Counted from the stretch's first letter, positions 34,398-43,584 are shown. The stretch: DNA of 64,000 bases from Methylobacterium sp. Leaf91 (GCF_001422815.1 NZ_LMMP01000049.1:126851-190850); one strand, 5' to 3'. Notes: generated from the letters alone by a model not told the origin. Translations and numbers: made by a program.

Positions 34398-34465
34398 GCT
34401 GGTGGTCGACGACGAGCCGACGGTTAGGCATGTTGGTCTCCGACATTCTCGAAGACCTCGCCTAA
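34398..34465 (+). pseudogene. Response-regulator receiver fragment
   Basis: ATG at 34398 opens MLVVDDEPTVR, the start of a receiver domain. The continuation, MLVSDILEDLA and then a stop, is in the next frame. Functional homologues read VVDDEPTVR-x-LVADILEDLG without a break. So this is the first 22 or so codons of a receiver with a one-base shift, followed by unrelated DNA. It marks a junction at the end of the cus module. Confidence 0.65.
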
Positions 34466-34550
34466 CCCGACATCGAGGGTCGCTCGCATCCGGTCGATGA
34501 TCGAGGAGAGCCGGTAGGAGGCATGGGGCTCCGGCCAACCGATCCCGGGC

Positions 34551-34961
34551 TTACCTCCGAAGGGGCCCGGGGTGCTTCTCCGACGGCATCGTCTCGCGCA
34601 CGTGGTGCCGGACCAAGGAGGGGCTGAACGGCTTCCCGATGAACGTCGCCCCATCGGGCAGGTCCCCGGGTTCAGGTCGCACATTGCCGGAGGCGACCAC
34701 GATGGCGATGTGGGGCCACGTCACGGCCGTCCGCCGCGCCAGGTCGAAGCCGTTGTCCGGCCCGGGCATCTGCACGTCCGTGAACAGCAGCTGCACCTTG
34801 CCATGGTGCTCGTCGAGCACCCGCGTCGCCTGGGCGACGTCCATCGCCTCAAGAACCACGAAACCGGCATCCTCCAGGATGTCGGACACATCCATCAGGA
34901 TGAGGGCGTCGTCGTCGACCACGAGGACATGGGGGGCATCGGCGGGGTCAGGCAGGGGCAT
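34551..34961 (-). CDS. Single-domain response regulator
   Basis: The 136-residue protein starting at 34961 (MPLPDPADAPHVLVVDDD) is a lone receiver domain: acidic pocket VDDDALILMDVSDILED, phospho-acceptor Asp in LLFTDVQMPGPDNG, and the conserved Lys in TFIGKPFSPS. It has no output domain, so it probably acts through protein contacts or as a phosphate sink, like the many such proteins in Methylobacterium and rhizobia. No cognate kinase is adjacent. Residues before the chosen start look non-coding. Confidence 0.85.
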   Translation of the reverse strand: MPLPDPADAPHVLVVDDDALILMDVSDILEDAGFVVLEAMDVAQATRVLDEHHGKVQLLFTDVQMPGPDNGFDLARRTAVTWPHIAIVVASGNVRPEPGDLPDGATFIGKPFSPSLVRHHVRETMPSEKHPGPLRR

Positions 34962-35300
34962 GGATACCAAAGGCCGGCCTGGCCGGTAGGTTGCCGCATA
35001 ACATAGGTTTCTTTTGCGCCATCGGAGCATGGTTGCCTAGCGCCGTTTCCGTAGGTCCCGTGGATGCGGGCCCCTAGTGGTTGAAATCTGACGCTTGGTA
35101 CCCATTCGCGAGGTCAGCTTGGGGTGGGAAGCAGCTTGGCTGCTTTCAGTCGCGAGACGTTCTTAAGCGGACCTAGGATGACCCGCCGACTCCGGATGAA
35201 CGGTCCAACCCATCGCATGGTCGAAGTTCGTTGAAGTCGGATGCCGACATCATCAGAGGCGATGCGACCGGCACGAAAGTGCTCTGCCTCGGGAGACAGC

Positions 35301-35939
35301 GTGATTCACGATTGCAAAGCCCCGGTCACGCGACATCTCGTGCTGGTCCGGCATGGCCAGAGCGTAGCCAACCGATCCGGCCTGTTCACGGGATTGCTGG
35401 ACTCGCCCTTGACCGAGCAGGGCCGGATGGAAGCCGAGGCAGCCGGGCGGCGTTTGGCCGAGCGCAGCTGGCGCTTTTCCGCAGCCTTCACCTCGACGCT
35501 GACGCGGGCGATCGTGAGCGGCCGGCTTATTCTCGATGCGCTCGGGCAACCCGGATTGGTCCCCCAACGCTTCGCCGCGCTCGACGAGCGAGACTACGGC
35601 GACCTCAGCGGGCTCGACAAGATCGCCGCCGATGCGCGCTGGGGGGCGGAGCGGATCGAGACCTGGCGCCGCTCCTACGCCGAGGCGCCGCCGAACGGTG
35701 AGAGCCTGCGCGATACCGTCGCCCGCATCGTCCCATGCTACCTCCGAACCATCCAGCCGGCGGTTATGGGCGGAGACGTGCTCGTCGTCGCCCACGGCAA
35801 TTGCCTGCGGGCGCTTGTCATGGCGCTTGAAGACCTGAGCCCCGCGGAGGTCGAGCACCTTGAACTCGCGACGGGCTCCGTCAGGATCTATGAGCTTGCT
35901 GCGGACACGACGATCAAGGCCCGCTGGATCGACGGGTGA
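35301..35939 (+). CDS. gpmA: 2,3-bisphosphoglycerate-dependent phosphoglycerate mutase
   Basis: This enzyme interconverts 3- and 2-phosphoglycerate in glycolysis and gluconeogenesis. The catalytic block is HLVLVRHGQS (phospho-His), followed by GLFTGLLDSPLTEQG, FTSTLTRA, DERDYGDLSGLDK, WRRSYAEAPPNGESLRD and VVAHGNCLRALVM, in the order of the short alphaproteobacterial GpmA. A GTG at 35301 with GGGAGA upstream gives 212 residues, the usual length; an ATG at 35241 would add 20 unlikely residues. It stands alone between the response regulator and the YeiH-type exporter. Confidence 0.9.
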   Translation: MIHDCKAPVTRHLVLVRHGQSVANRSGLFTGLLDSPLTEQGRMEAEAAGRRLAERSWRFSAAFTSTLTRAIVSGRLILDALGQPGLVPQRFAALDERDYGDLSGLDKIAADARWGAERIETWRRSYAEAPPNGESLRDTVARIVPCYLRTIQPAVMGGDVLVVAHGNCLRALVMALEDLSPAEVEHLELATGSVRIYELAADTTIKARWIDG

Positions 35940-36086
35940 ATCCGCCTGTCGGCCCTCCACAATGGGTCTCCGCAAACTCTGAAGGGGTCCTGCTTTCATC
36001 TATTTCAGTGATGGCAAGCATCTAATCATTCCGTTGGAGTGAATGAACGGGCCCTGGGATCCTCCGGCATCACATCGGAGCCATCC

Positions 36087-37184
36087 ATGTCCGCGCCCAG
36101 ACTTTTCTCCCACCCTCGATCGATGCACGCCTTGGCCGGCACGAGAGCCATCCTTCCGGGACTGGGCCTCTGCGTGGCGGTCACCGCCGCAGCGGTCGGC
36201 TTCGAGGCCGTCGAGGCGCATCTGTTCGGTCGCGCTTGGCTCGAAGCCCTGGTACTGGCGATCCTGCTCGGGAGCGCGATTCGCACCGCCTGGACCCCGT
36301 CGCAGCGTTTCTTTCCCGGCATCGCCTTCGGGGCCAAGACCGTGCTGGAGATCGCGGTCGTCCTGCTCGGGGCGTCGCTCAGCCTCGCGACGATCCTCGC
36401 CGCCGGACCGGGCCTGCTCTTCGGCATTGCGGGCGTCGTCGCGGTGGCGATCCTGTCGAGTTACGGCATCGGCCGAGCGCTCGGGCTGCATCCGCGCATG
36501 GCGATCCTCGTGGCCTGCGGGAACTCGATCTGCGGCAACTCGGCGATCGCGGCCACGGCACCGGTGATCGGCGCCGACGGCGAGGACGTCGCCGCCTCCA
36601 TCGCCTTCACCGCGGTGCTGGGCGTGCTGGTGGTGCTCGGCCTACCGCTGCTGGTGCCGCTGCTCGGTCTGTCGCCGATGCAGTACGGCGTGCTCGCCGG
36701 CCTCACCGTCTACGCTGTTCCGCAAGTCCTCGCCGCCACCGCGCCGGTCGCGGCGCTCAGCGTCCAGGTCGGAACCCTGGTGAAGCTCGTCCGGGTGCTG
36801 ATGCTAGGCCCGGTCGTCCTGATGCTCTCGCTCGGCGCAAGCCGGCTGCGCGAGGAGACCGACGAGGCCGCCCCCGGCGTCACCGCTGGCGACCGCCCTG
36901 CTCGCGCCGGCCTCGCGATCCACCGCTTGGTGCCGTGGTTCATCCTCGCCTTCCTGGCGCTCGCGGGCCTTCGCTCGGCCGGGCTGGTTCCGCAGGTCGC
37001 GCTCGCGCCGATGTCGGAGACCGCCAATCTGCTCACCGTGGTCTCGATGGCGGCGCTCGGCCTCGGGGTCGATGTGCGCAGCGTCGCCAAGGCCGGGGCG
37101 CGGGTGACCCTGGCGGTGGTCGCCTCGCTCGTCGCACTCGGCGCCGTCAGCCTCGGTCTGATCCGCGTGCTGGGCCTCGCTTGA
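36087..37184 (+). CDS. YeiH-family putative sulfate/sulfite exporter
   Basis: A 365-residue membrane protein of the UPF0324/YeiH family, with about ten helices. The start at 36087 (MSAPRLFSHPRSMHALAG) follows a CGGAG ribosome site. The family signature is clear in FGAKTVLEIAVVLLGASLSL, VACGNSICGNSAIAATAPVI and GLTVYAVPQVLAATAP. Members sit next to sulfite-response LysR genes (YeiE/CysB-like) and are thought to expel sulfite or sulfate. Here it stands beside a TDT exporter and sulfite dehydrogenase genes, which supports that role. Confidence 0.85.
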   Translation: MSAPRLFSHPRSMHALAGTRAILPGLGLCVAVTAAAVGFEAVEAHLFGRAWLEALVLAILLGSAIRTAWTPSQRFFPGIAFGAKTVLEIAVVLLGASLSLATILAAGPGLLFGIAGVVAVAILSSYGIGRALGLHPRMAILVACGNSICGNSAIAATAPVIGADGEDVAASIAFTAVLGVLVVLGLPLLVPLLGLSPMQYGVLAGLTVYAVPQVLAATAPVAALSVQVGTLVKLVRVLMLGPVVLMLSLGASRLREETDEAAPGVTAGDRPARAGLAIHRLVPWFILAFLALAGLRSAGLVPQVALAPMSETANLLTVVSMAALGLGVDVRSVAKAGARVTLAVVASLVALGAVSLGLIRVLGLA

Positions 37185-37210
37185 ACCGATCGGATGCGCC
37201 CGAGGCCCGG

Positions 37211-38362
37211 TCAGGCCCCGGCGAGGCAGGGCGAGACGAAGAGCTCCCCGCGATAGGCCCCGCGCAACGTGCGCACGGACACGATCAGCCAGAGTAGGGT
37301 CAGCAGGCCGACGAGGCCCGCTCCGAGCCAGGCGAACCCGCTGAGTGCCGTCACTTCGCCGATCCGCAGGGTGGCCAGGGCATAGACGCCGAGCGGGAAG
37401 ATGTAGCCCCACCAGCCGAGGTTGAACGGAACGCCGGCGCGTAGGTAGCGCACGGTGACGGCGAGCGAGAGCAGAAACCACCAGGCGCCGTAGCCCCAGA
37501 GGATCAGCGCGCCGATCAGGCCCGTGATCCTGAGGATCTCGGGCGCGCCGGCAAAACCGCCTGCCGCGAGGATCGGGCCACCGGCCTGCCCCAGCACGAG
37601 CAGGCCGAGCGCCCCGGTTCCGAGCGGACCGAGGGAGAGCCAGCTCGATGCGGCCATCTCACGCGGTGGCAAGTTGTGCAGCGCCATGCGCAGCACCAGG
37701 ATCGCCAGGATGCTCAGCGCCAGCGGGACCGAGACGCCCCAGAGCACGAAGCTCGTGACGATGACGGCGAGTTGTTGGCTCTCGCCGCTCAAGGCTGGAG
37801 CGAGCAGGCCACCGGAGACGGCGACGACCTCGGCTGTCACCACTGGCAGCAGCCATACGGCCGTCATCTGGTCGATGCGGTGCTCCTGACGGGTGAACAT
37901 CAGGTAGGGGATCGCGACAGCACAGATCAGAGCGAGCGCCACGTCGAACCACCACAGTGGCAGTGCGATTCGGACGGTCTCTGCGCCGAGATAGGGCGGA
38001 CCGAATATCAGCAGCCCGTTCAGCAGCGTCGCCAGTGCCATCGGGATCGCCCCGAAGAACATCGACACCGTCGAGTGTCCGAAGATCCGTCGGGCGCCAT
38101 CGAAGTAGAAGATCCAGCGCGCGCCGTAGACTAGGCAGAAGGTGGCGAAAAGCACGACGGAGGCGAGCCAGAGCCCGAGCGGCACAGGGGCCAGCAGGGC
38201 ATGCGTCTCCGGCAGACGGTCGAGGGCCAAGGCGACCACGCCAGTGCCCATCACCACGGTGAACCAGTTCGGCGTGAATTGTCGGATCACGTCCCGCGGA
38301 TGCTGGAGGCGCGAGAGCGGCTTTAGGCCTGTGCTGATCGCCAGCAGACTGGATTCGGACAC
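37211..38362 (-). CDS. TDT-family transporter (TehA/sulfite exporter type)
   Basis: A 383-residue, ten-helix protein of the tellurite-resistance/dicarboxylate transporter family. The opening HPRDVIRQFTPNWFTVVMGTG is characteristic, as are the helix pairs WIFYFDGARRIFGHSTVSMF and GAWWFLLSLAVTVRYLRAGV. Family members include plant anion channel SLAC1, malate exporters and the fungal sulfite pump Ssu1. Given the surrounding sulfite genes, sulfite export is the best guess. It is divergent from the 38577 operon and convergent with the YeiH gene. Confidence 0.85.
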   Translation of the reverse strand: MSESSLLAISTGLKPLSRLQHPRDVIRQFTPNWFTVVMGTGVVALALDRLPETHALLAPVPLGLWLASVVLFATFCLVYGARWIFYFDGARRIFGHSTVSMFFGAIPMALATLLNGLLIFGPPYLGAETVRIALPLWWFDVALALICAVAIPYLMFTRQEHRIDQMTAVWLLPVVTAEVVAVSGGLLAPALSGESQQLAVIVTSFVLWGVSVPLALSILAILVLRMALHNLPPREMAASSWLSLGPLGTGALGLLVLGQAGGPILAAGGFAGAPEILRITGLIGALILWGYGAWWFLLSLAVTVRYLRAGVPFNLGWWGYIFPLGVYALATLRIGEVTALSGFAWLGAGLVGLLTLLWLIVSVRTLRGAYRGELFVSPCLAGA

Positions 38363-38456
38363 GGGGCGCTCTTGGGCTTCGGAGGGTCAACGCACCGGCT
38401 CTAGCACGACCCCGCATCGCGCGCCGCCGCGATAAACATCAACTCGCAAGCGGCGC

Positions 38457-38502
38457 TTAATCATCAAAACAATCGATTAAAACTAGCTAATCAAACCATT
38501 AG
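38457..38502. promoter_or_regulatory. Two dyads in the divergent promoter region, likely LysR operators
   Basis: In an AT-rich stretch between the TDT gene and the sulfite operon lie TTAATC-N12-GATTAA (38457-38480) and CTAAT-CAAACC-ATTAG (38487-38502), both perfect. Paired dyads of T-N11-A type are typical of LysR regulators, and a LysR gene lies at 43581-44471. Confidence 0.55.
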
Positions 38503-38576
38503 TATGAATGGTTGTCGGCCGCTACCTTCTTGTCATCACGAACCGACGTGACGACCCGACCAGAAGGATATCGACC

Positions 38577-38810
38577 ATGACCCGTACGATCGCTGCCGTC
38601 GCCCTCGCCGCCTCCGCCCTCGTCGGCATGACGGGCCTCTCGCAGGCCCAGGGCCTCCGCGCTCCGCAGGTCCGCTTCATCACCAGCCCATCCGCACCGA
38701 TCTACGGCGACGCCGATGGCGCCAACGCCAAGAACCCGGCACTCCCGGCCTACGCCCGTGGCCGCGGCCAGGAGACCGGCGGCCCGGCGCGGGAACTGAT
38801 CGGTCGCTGA
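38577..38810 (+). CDS. Small secreted protein at the head of the sulfite operon
   Basis: A 77-residue product starting at 38577 (MTRTIAAVALAASALVGMTG) after an AGAAGGA ribosome site. The signal peptide ends LSQAQG; the 50-residue mature part (VRFITSPSAPIYGDADGANA) has no cysteines or metal motif. It is the first gene downstream of the dyad region and precedes a membrane peptide and sorAB on the same strand. I recognise no family. Confidence 0.7.
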   Translation: MTRTIAAVALAASALVGMTGLSQAQGLRAPQVRFITSPSAPIYGDADGANAKNPALPAYARGRGQETGGPARELIGR

Positions 38811-38888
38811 CAGCGCCCCCTTGGCCGCCGGGCATCCGTCCGGCGGCACGTGAAGCCTTCGAACACCCGAATGACAGGGAGATCCATC

Positions 38889-39023
38889 ATGACCCGACCC
38901 ACCTTCGAGACCACTGACGAGGCCCGGCAGGGCGAGACCAGCGGTCATATGCGCTGGGTCCTGTTCTGGACGGTCGCCCTGACTGTCGCCGCCGTCGGCA
39001 CCGCCTGGCTGACGATCATCTGA
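38889..39023 (+). CDS. 44-residue single-pass membrane peptide
   Basis: MTRPTFETTDEARQGETSGH is a polar N-terminus followed by one hydrophobic helix (WVLFWTVALTVAAVGTAWL). An AGGGAG ribosome site precedes the ATG. Its position between the small secreted protein and sorA suggests an accessory to the sulfite system, perhaps a small subunit of a membrane complex. Confidence 0.6.
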   Translation: MTRPTFETTDEARQGETSGHMRWVLFWTVALTVAAVGTAWLTII

Positions 39024-39301
39024 TCCGGCCGCCCGCCATTGATCGGAGATCGGAAATCTTCGGATGATCGCAATCGGAGATCGTTCAGATCTCTAACGAT
39101 CATTGGGTGGAATAATCATCTCGCTGTAGCATCTCGTTCACGGAGAGGACGCCTCTTTGCCGGGATGACATGGATCGACGACCCGAGTTTCCGGCGGCGA
39201 GACCGAACCGTCCCGACCGACGCCAATGCCGTCCGCCGACGGCGACACCGAGATCCAGCGACCGGCCGACGCGGCCCAACAAACGATTCCAGGGAGACAT
39301 C

Positions 39302-40525
39302 ATGCGCCATCTGCACGAACCGTTGAACCGCCGCCTCGTCCTGGGTGGCCTAGGGGTCGGCAGCCTCGCCGCCGCCATGCCGGCCTGGGCCGCGGGCTCG
39401 GTGAAGCTTCCGCTGCCCGGCGGCCCGGACGAGCGGGCGCTGACCACCGCCTTTCCGGGCAAGGCCGAGATGATCCTTCAACGCACCCATCCGCCGCTGC
39501 TGGAGACGCCGTTCTCGGTGTTCGACGAGGGCGTGTTCACCCCTAACGACCGCTTCTACGTCCGTTGGCACTGGGCCTCGATCCCGACCGAAGTCGATGC
39601 CGGCACCTTCCGTCTTAAGGTCCACGGCCACGTCGATAAGGAACTCTCGCTCTCGCTCGACGCCATCGCCGGCCTGCCGCGCTTCGAGATCGCCGCGGTG
39701 AACCAGTGCTCGGGCAATTCACGCGGGCTGTTCGAGCCGCGGGTGCCCGGCGCGCAATGGGCCAACGGCTCGATGGGCAACGCCCGCTGGACCGGGGTAC
39801 GCCTCAAGGACGTGCTCGAACGCGCTGGGGTGAAGTCCGGCGCCGTGCAGGTGCGCTTCAACGGCCTCGACGAGCCCGTGGTCGACGACGCGCCGGACTT
39901 CAAGAAGTCGCTCGATCTCGACCACGCCAACAATGGTGAGGTGATGATCGCCTACGCGATGAACGGCGAGCAGCTCCCGCTGCTCAACGGTTTCCCGCTC
40001 CGCCTCGTGGTGCCGGGCTGGTATTCGACCTACTGGGTCAAGATGCTGTCCGACATCGAGGTGCTGGACAAGCCCGACGACGGGTACTGGATGAAGACCG
40101 CCTACCGCATCCCGGACGTGCCGGGCGCCAACATCAAGCCCGGCCAGACCGGCTTCAAGACGGTGCCGATCAACAGGATGGTGCCGCGCTCCTTCGTCAC
40201 CAACCTGACCGACGGCGCCAAGGTGGCGGCCGGAACGCCGGTGGCCCTTCGCGGCATCGCTTTCGGCGGCGATTGCGGGGTAAAGGCGGTCGACTTCTCC
40301 GGAGACGGCGGGGCGACGTGGTTTCCGGCGCAACTCGGCGCGGACGAGGGCCCCTACAGCTTCCGCCGCTTCGACGGCAGCCTGCCGGCGCTGGCCGCCG
40401 GCACCCATGCGGTTAAGGTCCGCTGCACCAATACCAACGGCGTCGCCCAGGGCATGGACCAGGTCTGGAACGCCAACGGCTTCATGCAGAACGGCATAGA
40501 GACCGTGTCCTTCCAGGCCGCTTGA
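39302..40525 (+). CDS. sorA: Molybdenum sulfite dehydrogenase catalytic subunit (SorA)
   Basis: SorA oxidises sulfite to sulfate in the periplasm and passes electrons to the cytochrome SorB. The start at 39302 (MRHLHEPLNRRLVLGG) provides a Tat-type signal with the twin Arg and AMPAWAAG cleavage region, needed to export a folded Mo-cofactor protein. The Mo-binding cysteine is Cys136 in AAVNQCSGNSRGLFEP. The Mo-cofactor domain is followed by the dimerisation domain (VALRGIAFGGDCGVKAVDFS). SoxC is a related alternative, but the adjacent monoheme cytochrome gene favours SorAB. Confidence 0.9.
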   Translation: MRHLHEPLNRRLVLGGLGVGSLAAAMPAWAAGSVKLPLPGGPDERALTTAFPGKAEMILQRTHPPLLETPFSVFDEGVFTPNDRFYVRWHWASIPTEVDAGTFRLKVHGHVDKELSLSLDAIAGLPRFEIAAVNQCSGNSRGLFEPRVPGAQWANGSMGNARWTGVRLKDVLERAGVKSGAVQVRFNGLDEPVVDDAPDFKKSLDLDHANNGEVMIAYAMNGEQLPLLNGFPLRLVVPGWYSTYWVKMLSDIEVLDKPDDGYWMKTAYRIPDVPGANIKPGQTGFKTVPINRMVPRSFVTNLTDGAKVAAGTPVALRGIAFGGDCGVKAVDFSGDGGATWFPAQLGADEGPYSFRRFDGSLPALAAGTHAVKVRCTNTNGVAQGMDQVWNANGFMQNGIETVSFQAA

Positions 40526-40536
40526 GGAGACCAGCC

Positions 40537-40875
40537 ATGAACCCGATCCGCCCTGCGGCCCTCATCGCCGCGCTCGCCTTGTCTCCTCTGGTGGCGCTCG
40601 CCGCCCCGGCCCCCGAGCCGATGCGCTTCACCTCGCAATCCATTGCGATGCCGACCTCCGACCGGATCTTCCCCGACGGGCCGGGGGCCGAGGCCGTCAA
40701 CAACAACTGCCTTGCCTGCCACTCGGCCGGGATGGTGCTGACCCAGCCCAAGCTCACCAAGGCGCAGTGGACCGAGACCGTGAACAAGATGGTTCACGTC
40801 TACAAGGCACCGGTCGATCAGGCCGACGTGCAGACCATCATCGATTACCTCACGGCGTTGAAGCCGACGCCCTGA
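40537..40875 (+). CDS. sorB: Sulfite dehydrogenase cytochrome c subunit (SorB)
   Basis: A 112-residue periplasmic monoheme cytochrome c, starting at 40537 (MNPIRPAALIAALALSPL) with a Sec signal. The heme site is NNCLACHSAGMVL (Cys58, Cys61, His62) and a downstream TETVNKMVHVYKAP segment may carry the Met ligand. It lies 11 bases after sorA on the same strand, the order found for the SorAB complex, and would take electrons from the Mo centre on to cytochrome c and oxidase. Confidence 0.9.
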   Translation: MNPIRPAALIAALALSPLVALAAPAPEPMRFTSQSIAMPTSDRIFPDGPGAEAVNNNCLACHSAGMVLTQPKLTKAQWTETVNKMVHVYKAPVDQADVQTIIDYLTALKPTP

Positions 40876-41060
40876 ACCCCCGATTCCCGAGGCCGCCGCG
40901 CTTTTTTCGCCGGCCTCGGGGAATAGACCGCGCCTTCCGGCGTCTCCTCAGGGCGATGCACGGCCGGCCCGGCCTTGCACGACGGATTTCCGATTTCGAA
41001 CCAGCCCTCACGGCAGGCCCCGGCCGCCGAACGAGCGCGCATGCCCGAGAGACACGCTTC

Positions 41061-42044
41061 ATGACCCATATCCGCACCAGCCTGCGCGCCCTCGTCGCCG
41101 GAGCCGCCTTGCTCCTCGCCCAGGGCCAGCCCGGGTTCGCCGCCGGTTTCGACGGGGCGATCAAGAACAACGCGCTGGCGCTGAACGCCGCCGGTACGGT
41201 CGCCGCTGTGTCGAACAGCGAAGAGAGCGCCGTCATCGTCTACGACGTCGCCAAGGGCACGGTGCTGCGCCGCCTCGACGGCTTCGTGACCCCGCGCAAC
41301 ATCGTGTTCGCGCCGGACGGCGCCCGCTTCTACGTCTCCGACAGCGGCACCGGCCGGATCACGGTCTACGAGACCGCCACCGGCAAGGAAGCCGGCGTTC
41401 TCGCCGCGGGCCCCGGCGCGTTCGGCACGGTGCTCTCGGCCGACGGGACCAAGCTCTACGTCAATAACGAGGCCGCGAGCACGCTGACCGTGTTCGACAC
41501 CAGGACCATGCTCGCCGAGGCTGTGATCCCCGGCTTCGCGCAGCCGCGCCAGGGCGTGAAGTTGTCGCCGGACGGCAAGACCGTGTTCGTGACGAACTTC
41601 CTCGGCGACAAGATCACGTTGGTCGATACCGCCACCAACAAGATCACCGGCGAGATCGCCGGGTTCGACAAGCTGCGCGCCATCTCGATCACCAAGGACG
41701 GTAAGACGCTGTTTGCCGCCAACAGCGGCCGCAACACGATCGGCGTGGTCGATGTCGCCGCCCGTAAGGTCACGTCCGAGGTGGCGGTGGGCAAGGACCC
41801 CTACGGCGCCGCGCTGACCCCGGACGGGCGCTTCGTCTATTCGGGCAATCTCAAGGACAACTCCTTGTCGGTGATCGACACCGGCACCCTCAAGGTCGTC
41901 GCCACGGTGACCGGCCTGAACGAGCCGCGCCAGGCGATCGCGTTCTCGGCCGACAACGCCCACGCCTACGTCCTCAACCGCGACCTTAGCGTCGCCGTGG
42001 TGGACCGGGCGAAGAACGCGGTCATCTCGACCATGAAGCCCTGA
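41061..42044 (+). CDS. YVTN-type beta-propeller protein, periplasmic
   Basis: The start at 41061 (MTHIRTSLRALVAGAALL) gives a signal peptide ending GFAAG. The mature chain has about seven repeats of roughly 42 residues with the YVTN/NHL pattern: RNIVFAPDGARFYVSDSGTG, GTVLSADGTKLYVNNEAAST, QGVKLSPDGKTVFVTNFLGD, AISITKDGKTLFAANSGRNT and YGAALTPDGRFVYSGNLKDN. This forms a seven-bladed propeller. No catalytic residues can be assigned. It is encoded between sorB and a second sulfite oxidase, so it may scaffold or stabilise the sulfite-oxidising complex. Confidence 0.88.
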   Translation: MTHIRTSLRALVAGAALLLAQGQPGFAAGFDGAIKNNALALNAAGTVAAVSNSEESAVIVYDVAKGTVLRRLDGFVTPRNIVFAPDGARFYVSDSGTGRITVYETATGKEAGVLAAGPGAFGTVLSADGTKLYVNNEAASTLTVFDTRTMLAEAVIPGFAQPRQGVKLSPDGKTVFVTNFLGDKITLVDTATNKITGEIAGFDKLRAISITKDGKTLFAANSGRNTIGVVDVAARKVTSEVAVGKDPYGAALTPDGRFVYSGNLKDNSLSVIDTGTLKVVATVTGLNEPRQAIAFSADNAHAYVLNRDLSVAVVDRAKNAVISTMKP

Positions 42045-42123
42045 GGCGTCGCGCGCCGGGTGCCTTCTCGGCTCCCGGCGCGTTCCCGATGTCGACACGT
42101 CACGAACGCAGGACAAAGACCCC

Positions 42124-43209
42124 ATGCTCGGCCTGTTCCAGCGCAAGGACCGCCTCATCGTCCACGGAAAGGCGCCCTACAACGCCGAGCCGCCGCTCGA
42201 TCGCCTGCGCGCGGCCTTCCTGACTGATCAGGCCGACTTCTACGTCCGCAGCCACGGTGACATCCCGGACCTCGACGCCGACAGCTACCGCCTGATTATC
42301 GACGGGATGGTCGCGACGTCGCTCGACCTCTCGCTCGCCGATCTCAAGGAACGCTTCGCGCCCGTCACCGTCACGGCGGTGATGCAATGCGCCGGCAACC
42401 GCCGGGCCGACATGCTGGCGGTGGCGCCGGTCTCCGGCGACCCGTGGGCGCCCGGCGCCATCGGCAACGCGGAATGGACCGGCGTGCGCCTCGCCGAGGT
42501 GCTGCGCGCGGCCGGCCTCGACGCGGGGGGCGCACGTCACGTCGCCTTCGAGAGCCACGACCGGATCGCCCATACGGACACGCGCTTCGGCGCCTCGATC
42601 CCGCTCGCCAAGGCTCTCGCCCCCGAGACGCTGCTCGCCTTCGCGATGAACGGCGAGCTTCTCGCCCCCGAGCACGGTCACCCGCTGCGTGTTGTGGTGC
42701 CGGGCTTTGCCGGCATCCGCAGCCCGAAATGGCTCGCCCGCATCACGGTGCAGGATCACCCCTCCAACAACCCGATGCAGGCCGACGACTACAAGCTGTT
42801 TCCGCCCGACGTGACCGCCGAGACCGCGGACCCCGCCCACGGCATCACCATCGAGGCGATGCCGCTCAACAGCGCGATCTGCGAGCCCGCCCGCGGCGCG
42901 GCGTTGAAGGCCGGCCGGCACGCGATCCGCGGCTACGCCATCGCCAGTGACCGCGCGGTCGCCCGCGTCGATGTCTCGACGGATGGCGGTCGCAGCTGGG
43001 CGCAGGCCCGGATCGACCGCGACGCCGACGCACCCTACGCCTGGACGTTCTGGGAGATCGAGCGCGAGCTGACGACCGGCGAGCACGAACTCGCGGTACG
43101 GGCCTGGGATTCCGCCGGCCAGACCCAGCCTGCGGCGCCGGACGACACCTGGAACTACAAGGGCTACCTCAGCGCCGCCTGGCACCGGGTGCGGGTAACG
43201 GTGGCCTGA
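42124..43209 (+). CDS. Second molybdopterin sulfite oxidase, cytoplasmic type
   Basis: A 361-residue protein of the sulfite oxidase family without signal peptide, resembling eukaryotic/plant sulfite oxidase. The Mo-ligand cysteine is Cys89 in VTAVMQCAGNRRADM; other family blocks are YRLIIDGMV, GNAEWTGVRLAEVL, FAMNGELLAPEHGHPLRVVV and PGFAGIRSPKWLARI, ending with the dimerisation domain. It lies 79 bases after the propeller gene. Having both a periplasmic SorA and this presumably cytoplasmic enzyme would clear sulfite on both sides of the membrane. Confidence 0.88.
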   Translation: MLGLFQRKDRLIVHGKAPYNAEPPLDRLRAAFLTDQADFYVRSHGDIPDLDADSYRLIIDGMVATSLDLSLADLKERFAPVTVTAVMQCAGNRRADMLAVAPVSGDPWAPGAIGNAEWTGVRLAEVLRAAGLDAGGARHVAFESHDRIAHTDTRFGASIPLAKALAPETLLAFAMNGELLAPEHGHPLRVVVPGFAGIRSPKWLARITVQDHPSNNPMQADDYKLFPPDVTAETADPAHGITIEAMPLNSAICEPARGAALKAGRHAIRGYAIASDRAVARVDVSTDGGRSWAQARIDRDADAPYAWTFWEIERELTTGEHELAVRAWDSAGQTQPAAPDDTWNYKGYLSAAWHRVRVTVA

Positions 43210-43212
43210 CCG

Positions 43213-43584
43213 TCACGCCCAGAGCAGGGCGGTGGCAGCGAGGCCCGAGATCGCGATGAGCAGGGCCGCAACCCCGACGGTGAGGATGCGCGGCATCATC
43301 GGGATCTCGGCATGAGCGAGTCGCGCCCGGATCGCTCGGTCCCGCCATGCGGCGCCGGCGAACGAGGCGAGCGCACAGGCGATCAGCGTGAGCGACAGCA
43401 CCTTCAGTGGCCAGACCGCCAGCACCTCTCGCAGGAAGCGCTGCGCGGCCAGGCCGACGCCGAGGAAGGCGAGCCCGGTGCGAAGCCACGCCACGAAGGT
43501 GCGCTCGGCTGCCAGCACCGTGCGGTCCTCGGCGAGCCTGACCCGCGGGTCGTCGGGGGGAACGGGTTTCGCGGGCTCGCTCAT
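43213..43584 (-). CDS. DUF202 (YidH-like) membrane protein
   Basis: This 123-residue protein has three membrane helices after a short polar N-terminus. The family hallmark RTVLAAERTFVAWLRTGLAF is intact. DUF202 proteins are widespread inner-membrane proteins without assigned function. It is the last gene of a five-gene minus-strand run and overlaps lysR by four bases, while its end lies 3 bases from the convergent sulfite oxidase gene. Confidence 0.88.
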   Translation of the reverse strand: MSEPAKPVPPDDPRVRLAEDRTVLAAERTFVAWLRTGLAFLGVGLAAQRFLREVLAVWPLKVLSLTLIACALASFAGAAWRDRAIRARLAHAEIPMMPRILTVGVAALLIAISGLAATALLWA

